DNA of 55,240 nt, taken from contig NZ_LIPV01000012.1 of the NCBI RefSeq assembly GCF_001418255.1, positions 1 to 55,240 on the forward strand. The letters are read 5' to 3'. The notes beneath the pieces are model-generated. The model was given only the letters and a program-made list of their open reading frames with translations. It was not told where the DNA came from and did not search any database. This stretch comes from Thiomonas bhubaneswarensis (GTDB lineage: Bacteria; Pseudomonadota; Gammaproteobacteria; Burkholderiales; Burkholderiaceae_C). How positions within the stretch are numbered: the first letter of the stretch is position 1; each line of letters starts with the position of its first letter. Made by a program: the position numbers and the translations under genes. Shown here piece by piece: positions 51,151 through 55,240 of the stretch.

Positions 51151-53140
51151 TGCCATGGGCCTCGCCGCCTTCGTTCTGGCCGCGCTGGCCTGGGTGCTGG
51201 CGCTGCTGGCCGATCTGTTCCTCGGCTCGGCACTGCCGCGCGGGCTGCTGGCGCTGGGCTGCGCGCTCGCGGCCTTGGGCGCGCTATGGGGCCTGCCCTC
51301 GGGCGTTGTTGGCCAGAAGCTGCTGGTGCTGGGCGACGCGCCCGTGGTGTTCCAGCCCGATGCCGCGGCTCTTTGGCTCATGCTGCCCGCGCTGCTGCCC
51401 GCGTTCTTCGCCAGCCTGCTCGGTAGCACGGCGCACGCGAGGGGCTGGGCCGCGGGCGCGGCGCTGTCGTTGCTGGGCGCGCTGGGGGTTTACGGCTTGC
51501 AGGACGGGGCTAGCTTTCTCATCGCCTGGGAGGTGATGGGCTTCGGCGGCGCGCTCATGCTGCTAGCCGATCACCGCAGCGTGCAGGCCGGGCATGACAA
51601 TCTGTTCATGCTCGCTCTGCTCGAAGTCGGTGGCGTGGCGCTGCTGCTGGCGGTGCTCATGCTCGGCCAGAGCCTGGCCTTTGGCACCTACGCGCTGCAG
51701 TGGACCGGATGGAGCGTGGCCTCGGCGTTCTTCCTCGGCCTGCTGTGGCTGGTGGGCTTCGGCGCCAAGCTCGGCCTGCTGCCGTTCTACGAGTGGTATC
51801 CCGGCGCCTATGGCAGCGGCAGTGGGGCCAGCGGCGCGCTGATGTCGGGCGTGGTGATGAACGCGGCCTACTTCGCCTTGGGGCGGGCGTTGCTGCAGTG
51901 GATGGGTGATCCGCCCTGGCTGGCGAGCTTTGGCGTGGTGGTGCTCATCGTCGGCACCTTCACCGCGATTCTGGCCATTCTGTATGCCTTTCAACAAAGC
52001 GACTGGCGGCGGCTGCTGGCATTTTCCTCCTCCGAAAATGCCGGTGTGGCCGTGACGGCGCTGGGAGCGGCGCTGGTGTTTCGCGCCGGGGGCGAAGACA
52101 TGCTCTCGGCCCTGGCCTGGACGGTGGGCATGCTGCACCTCATGGGCCACAGCCTGGCCAAGGGCACGCTGTTCCTCAGCGCCGATGCCGCTGCCGCGCT
52201 GCAGGGCAGTCACCATCTGCGGCAGAGCGCCATCCTGCGCCATGCGCCGCTCACCCTCGGCCTGGGCGCGGTGTTCGGCGCCATGAGCCTGGCCGCCATG
52301 CCGCCCACGGCCGGCTTTGTCAGCGAGTGGTATCTGTTCCAGAGTCTGTTCCACGACTTCACCCTCAAGACCGATGGCTCGCGCATCGCCCTGGCACTGG
52401 CCGGAGCCGGCATGGCGCTGACGGCGGCGATCGCGCTGGCCACCATGGTCAAGGTCTTCGGCGTGGGGCTGCTGGGGCAGAACGAAGCCCACGCCGCGCA
52501 CCACCGCAAACACCAGACCACACTCTCGCCCTTGCAGCGCTGGTCGGTGCTCGTCACCGGGCTTGCCGTGCCCGCGTTTGCGATGAGCCTGGTGTTCTGG
52601 CTGCCGGAGATGTCGGCGTCGGCTTGGCCTGCGACGCAAACGCCGGGGCAGATGACGCACGGCTGGCTGCTGGTGCCGCTGTCGGCTGGCTTTGCCTTCA
52701 TCTCGCCCGCGATGCTAGTGATCGTCGTACCGCTGCTCGCCCTCATTCCACTGACTCTGGTGTGGGCACGCCGCCGCCACCCGGTACGCCGCGCGCCGCT
52801 GTGGTGCGGTGGCGAAGACTATGCCGCACACGCCGGGGCGACGACCGCGCTGTCGTTCTCCAACGCTCTTCGGGTCTTCTACAACTTCGTCTACCGGCCG
52901 CGCAACGCCGTGGCTCGGCAGTTCGAAGGCAAGCCGTATTTCCTGAAAGAATTGCAGTTCGACTATTCGCAGGCACCCATCTTCGGCCCGCTGTTGTTTA
53001 CCCCGTCGATCCATGCGTTGCAATGGCTGGCGCGCAGGCTGCGCTTTCTGCAGAACGGTCTGATGAATGCTTACCTGGCCTATATCGGCATTCTGCTGAT
53101 CGTGATTTTCGGCCTGGTGCTGGTATGGCAACCGGGCTGA
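51137..53140 (+). CDS. HyfB-like antiporter-type subunit (NuoL/N family)
   Basis: The 667-residue protein has about 16 hydrophobic helices, GFGAKLGLLPFYEWYPGAYG with the pump lysine, LAFSSSENAGV, GMLHLMGHSLAKGTLF, PPTAGFVSEWYLFQ, and a long C-terminal end with a conserved CGGEDY motif typical of HyfB/HycC. In E. coli hyfB is early in the operon; here it is last. It is the second antiporter-like subunit, so the complex has two putative pumps. Confidence 0.9.
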   Translation: MNLPDAMGLAAFVLAALAWVLALLADLFLGSALPRGLLALGCALAALGALWGLPSGVVGQKLLVLGDAPVVFQPDAAALWLMLPALLPAFFASLLGSTAHARGWAAGAALSLLGALGVYGLQDGASFLIAWEVMGFGGALMLLADHRSVQAGHDNLFMLALLEVGGVALLLAVLMLGQSLAFGTYALQWTGWSVASAFFLGLLWLVGFGAKLGLLPFYEWYPGAYGSGSGASGALMSGVVMNAAYFALGRALLQWMGDPPWLASFGVVVLIVGTFTAILAILYAFQQSDWRRLLAFSSSENAGVAVTALGAALVFRAGGEDMLSALAWTVGMLHLMGHSLAKGTLFLSADAAAALQGSHHLRQSAILRHAPLTLGLGAVFGAMSLAAMPPTAGFVSEWYLFQSLFHDFTLKTDGSRIALALAGAGMALTAAIALATMVKVFGVGLLGQNEAHAAHHRKHQTTLSPLQRWSVLVTGLAVPAFAMSLVFWLPEMSASAWPATQTPGQMTHGWLLVPLSAGFAFISPAMLVIVVPLLALIPLTLVWARRRHPVRRAPLWCGGEDYAAHAGATTALSFSNALRVFYNFVYRPRNAVARQFEGKPYFLKELQFDYSQAPIFGPLLFTPSIHALQWLARRLRFLQNGLMNAYLAYIGILLIVIFGLVLVWQPG

Positions 53141-53228
53141 CCACCAAGGGAGAACTCGACACAACATCTTCACCCAGACTCCCCAAACGGCCGCCCAAGC
53201 GGCAGCTCTTTACCTCCGACCTTTCTGG

Positions 53229-53621
53229 ATGTACCGAATGACCTACGTTTTCATCGCCCTTTTCGCCATCATTGGTGCGTTCGCGCGCTACGGCCAGACC
53301 CTGGTCGTGCAAAGCGTGCTGGGACGCTCCTTTCCCTTCGCCACGCTGTCGATCAACGTGCTCGGTTCGTTCCTGATGGGTTTCCTGTTCTTCGAAACCC
53401 TGGAGCGCATCAACCTCAGCCCCGAACTGCGCACCGGCATCCTCACCGGCGGCCTGGGTGCCTACACCACCTTCTCGACCTTTTCACTCGAATCGCTCAA
53501 CCTGATTGAAAACGGCGAGATGGTGAAGGCCGGGCTGTACATCGGCGCCTCCGTGGCGCTGTCCGTCTCGGCGGCCATCTTCGGCGCCTATCTGTCACGC
53601 AATATGGGAGTCTCGACATGA
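53229..53621 (+). CDS. crcB: CrcB/Fluc fluoride channel
   Basis: Fluc proteins export fluoride as a dual-topology dimer. The 130-residue protein has four helices, with GAFARYG, SINVLGSFLMGF containing the conserved asparagine, and GLGAYTTFSTFSLE with the sodium site and the phenylalanine box. ATG at 53229 or 53238 are both possible. No fluoride riboswitch was recognised in the 88 bp upstream. It overlaps the DUF190 gene. Confidence 0.9.
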   Translation: MYRMTYVFIALFAIIGAFARYGQTLVVQSVLGRSFPFATLSINVLGSFLMGFLFFETLERINLSPELRTGILTGGLGAYTTFSTFSLESLNLIENGEMVKAGLYIGASVALSVSAAIFGAYLSRNMGVST

Positions 53622-53950
53622 GCGCCAAATCCGTCACCATGGTTCGCGTCTACATCAAGGAAGGCGACAAGGACAGCGGTCATCACGACCTCATGCGCAG
53701 CATCTTCAAGCTGCTGCACGAACAGCACAAGGTGCATGGTGTGACTGTGTTTCGCGGCGTGGCCGGCTTCGGCAGCAAAGGCGAAGTGCATGCCGACGAT
53801 CTGCTGCGGCTCAACGTGCACCTGCCGCTGGTGCTGGAGTTTTTCGATGAACCGGAAGTGGTCGAGGCCGTGCTGCCGCGCATTCAGGAGATGGTGCCGC
53901 CCGGGCACATCGTCTATTGGTCGGCGCAGTGCGGCTGCGCCGTGGATTGA
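53618..53950 (+). CDS. DUF190 (PII-like) protein
   Basis: The 110-residue protein has the DUF190 pattern VRVYIKEGDKDSG, LLHEQHKVHGVTVFRGVAGFG and PLVLEFFDEPEVVEAVLP. DUF190 proteins have a PII-like ferredoxin fold and often sit next to crcB, as here with a 4-bp overlap, so a regulatory role in fluoride export is inferred. The function is not established. A terminator follows 15 bp later. Confidence 0.85.
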   Translation: MSAKSVTMVRVYIKEGDKDSGHHDLMRSIFKLLHEQHKVHGVTVFRGVAGFGSKGEVHADDLLRLNVHLPLVLEFFDEPEVVEAVLPRIQEMVPPGHIVYWSAQCGCAVD

Positions 53951-53964
53951 TCGTTTTCAGCCTT

Positions 53965-53994
53965 GCGACCCGGCACCGACCGGGTCGCTTTTTT
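53965..53994 (+). terminator. intrinsic terminator after crcB-DUF190
   Basis: GCGACCCGG (53965-53973) pairs with CCGGGTCGC (53980-53988) around a 6-base loop and is followed by six T. It is a clear factor-independent terminator. Confidence 0.9.
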
Positions 53995-54037
53995 CCTCAA
54001 TGCCGTCACACCCAACCCGGCTCATGCCGCGATAGCC

Positions 54038-54430
54038 ATGAACCCATCCAAACACGCCGCCGTCTGGATCGATCACAACGAAGCCCATGTGTTCTTCATC
54101 GATCCCGAACATGTGCGCGAATCCATCGTGCACTCCCCTCACCCGCACCAACACCTGCACCACAAGGCCAACACCATCGGCTCGGGCAAGGTGCAGGAAG
54201 ATCAGCATTATTACCACGCGGTCGCCGAGTCTCTGCGTGATGCGCATGAAATCCTCATCACCGGCCCAGGTCAGGCCAAGCTCTGGCTCATCAAACACCT
54301 GCACCACCACGAACCGGACGCTCTGGAGCATGTGATCGCCGTCGAGACGGTGGACCACCCGTCGAACAACCAGCTCGTAGCCCACGCCCGACATTACTTC
54401 GACGTCACCGACCGCCGCATCACTTTCTGA
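54038..54430 (+). CDS. small eRF1-domain-like protein of unknown function
   Basis: The 130-residue protein begins MNPSKHAAVWIDHNEAHVFF and has a histidine-rich middle (HSPHPHQHLHHK), then EILITGPGQAKLWLIKHLHHH and NQLVAHARHYFD. From memory this resembles a short proteobacterial family named translational machinery protein, related to the last domain of eRF1. There is no GGQ motif, so peptide release is unlikely. The histidines could bind metal. It starts after the terminator, as the first gene of a two-gene unit. Confidence 0.6.
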   Translation: MNPSKHAAVWIDHNEAHVFFIDPEHVRESIVHSPHPHQHLHHKANTIGSGKVQEDQHYYHAVAESLRDAHEILITGPGQAKLWLIKHLHHHEPDALEHVIAVETVDHPSNNQLVAHARHYFDVTDRRITF

Positions 54431-54444
54431 AATGCGAGAGTGCC

Positions 54445-54870
54445 ATGGGCGAGCGCAGTTCATTCCAATACTGCACTTGGTGCTTTGCCGAGATACCTCT
54501 CGATGCCAAGGTCTGCCCCGACTGTGGCACCAATCTGGACGACTACGCCAGGCACACACCCTACGCAGACCGCCTGATCCACGCCCTGCGCCACCCACTG
54601 AGCGAAACCCGCATGGGCGCGATCATCGCCCTGGGCAAGCAGGCCCAACCCAACACTATTGGTGCCCTCACCGAATGCGCCATGGACAACCGCGGCGACG
54701 TCATCGAATCCCTGGAAATTCTGCACAGCCTCGCGCAGATGCCTGCCTGCCCAGCGCTCAAGCAAGCCCTGCAACACCTTGCCCAAAACCACCCGGCACA
54801 CGCCGTTCGAGTCAAAGCCACCGAAATGGCGCAAAAATCCGCCCCGCTGCCCACTGCGAGGAGCCGATAG
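54445..54870 (+). CDS. zinc-ribbon plus HEAT-like repeat protein
   Basis: The 141-residue protein starts with a CxxC-x12-CxxC zinc ribbon (CTWCFAEIPLDAKVCPDC, C10 to C27) and continues with helical repeats of about 30 residues (MGAIIALGKQAQPNTIGALT, DVIESLEILHSLAQ, ALKQALQHLAQNHPAHAVRV) that look like HEAT repeats. Such proteins usually bind other proteins. It follows the preceding gene by 14 bp and ends 26 bp before the insertion sequence. I do not know a function. Confidence 0.65.
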   Translation: MGERSSFQYCTWCFAEIPLDAKVCPDCGTNLDDYARHTPYADRLIHALRHPLSETRMGAIIALGKQAQPNTIGALTECAMDNRGDVIESLEILHSLAQMPACPALKQALQHLAQNHPAHAVRVKATEMAQKSAPLPTARSR

Positions 54871-54948
54871 AGTCGTGCGCAAACCAGAAATTTCTGTGAC
54901 CTGCCCCCTGTAGACGTACCAATCAAAAGTGGAAGTCCGGGTTCAAGG

Positions 54949-55240
54949 TTACTCGATAGGTATCGGGGTTGATGGGGATTGAGCTGCATCGCCAGCGCGC
55001 TGGCGATGCAGCTCGGCGAAGCGAGCCGGTGGCATGCGTCCCAGGCTGCTGTGCGGCCTGACCTCGTTGTAGTCCGTTCGCCAGACCGCCACGGCCCTCC
55101 TGGCCTGATGCAGGGTCTCGAACCAGCCCTCGTTCAAATGCTCGTCACGGAACTTGCCGTTGAAGCTCTCAATAAAGCCGTTTTGCATGGGGCGTCCCGG
55201 CTGGATCAGGATGTGGCGAATGCCATGCGCCTGTGCCCAG
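54949..55240 (-). CDS. IS3-family transposase OrfB (DDE integrase), C-terminal part
   Basis: The frame enters from the right edge and stops at 54949. It encodes the end of an rve-type integrase: IRHILIQPGRPMQNGFIESF with the third catalytic residue (E of FIESFNG), then KFRDEHLNEGWFETLHQARR and YNEVRPHSSLGRMPPARFAE. The first two catalytic aspartates lie outside the window. The last 30 codons include a 34-bp perfect palindrome. Confidence 0.85.
   Translation of the reverse strand, partial: WAQAHGIRHILIQPGRPMQNGFIESFNGKFRDEHLNEGWFETLHQARRAVAVWRTDYNEVRPHSSLGRMPPARFAELHRQRAGDAAQSPSTPIPIE
54981..55014. repeat. 34-bp perfect palindrome inside OrfB
   Basis: Positions 54981-54997 (GAGCTGCATCGCCAGCG) are an exact inverse of 54998-55014, with no loop. 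It encodes ELHRQRAGDAA at the end of the integrase. It could form a hairpin in the transposase mRNA or a cruciform near the element end. Confidence 0.85.

Larger units (their letters stand above)
54897..55240 (-). mobile_element. IS3-family insertion sequence, 3' end (partial, runs off right edge)
   Basis: The element's outer end is taken at 54897, where TGACCTGCCCCCTGTAGAC begins; it resembles the inverted end at position 199. The rest holds the 3' part of OrfB on the minus strand. The target duplication cannot be checked because the other end is outside the window. Confidence 0.65.

Noticed and set aside
45523-53140. A working hydrogenase-4 or formate hydrogenlyase
   Set aside because: The large subunit lacks all nickel ligands, and no formate dehydrogenase-H or hyp maturation gene is in the operon.
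53141-53228. A fluoride riboswitch upstream of crcB
   Set aside because: The conserved core of the crcB motif was not found; only a short GCCGC/GCGGC stem is present.
1-55240. A composite transposon carrying the whole segment
   Set aside because: Most of the content is conserved housekeeping genes in expected order, and neither IS is complete in the window.
1-55240. CRISPR arrays, prophage genes or restriction systems
   Set aside because: No regularly spaced repeats, integrase, capsid, tail or methylase genes were seen.

Overview
The window is a high-GC betaproteobacterial chromosome segment. The gene orders rph-rdgB-hemW and gmk-rpoZ-spoT-greB, the recC-recB-recD cluster and the overall protein flavour point to Burkholderiales, most likely a Thiomonas-like organism (inference from gene content and recall, not from a search). 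Both ends lie inside IS3-family insertion sequences in the same orientation: the start of OrfA runs off the left edge and the end of OrfB enters from the right edge. The 55 kb between them is mostly ordinary chromosome, so the edges may simply be assembly breaks at repeats.

Layout. 1-570: IS fragment, tRNA-Ser(UGA) and the 5' half of a second tRNA-Ser. 570-5243 (minus): hemW, rdgB, rph, a PP2C phosphatase with a one-base frameshift, and its partner Ser/Thr kinase. 5303-9495 (plus): yicC, gmk, rpoZ, spoT. 9497-19024 (minus): greB, recD, recB, recC, chained by 4-bp overlaps. 19111-19688: a parDE-type toxin-antitoxin pair. 19832-25450: a two-subunit NAD-dependent formate dehydrogenase (NuoE-NuoF fusion plus catalytic subunit) with fdhD. 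25478-25613: bidirectional terminator and tRNA-Arg(ACG). 25711-33448 (plus): a seven-gene, mostly overlapping surface-glycan operon (MurJ-like flippase, HpcH/HpaI aldolase, PglC-like sugar-phosphate transferase, AsnB-like amidotransferase, GT-B protein, CMP-nonulosonate synthetase, nonulosonate synthase). 33581-38927: a MetC-like lyase, a CNNM/CorC-type membrane protein, an AEC transporter, sixA, and an olsB-like acyltransferase behind a four-unit Pho box. 39099-43618: bioA-bioF-bioD followed by a cytochrome P450. 43634-45067: fumC (minus). 45523-53140: a six-gene hydrogenase-4/complex-I-like operon whose large subunit has lost all four Ni-binding cysteines. 53229-54870: fluoride channel gene crcB, a DUF190 gene and two small genes.

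Most notable are (i) the Hyf-like complex with no [NiFe] site and with a ferredoxin fused to its NuoB-type subunit, (ii) the P450 translationally coupled to bioD, a BioI-like arrangement, (iii) the compact nonulosonate operon lacking a recognisable neuC or polymerase, (iv) a pair of inverted-repeat elements (107 and 164 bp) whose arms covary, and (v) a textbook 11-bp-phased Pho box upstream of the ornithine-lipid gene. Energy metabolism here (soluble formate dehydrogenase plus a proton-pumping-type membrane complex) fits a chemolithotroph or facultative autotroph, but the two systems are in separate operons and no physical link is shown.
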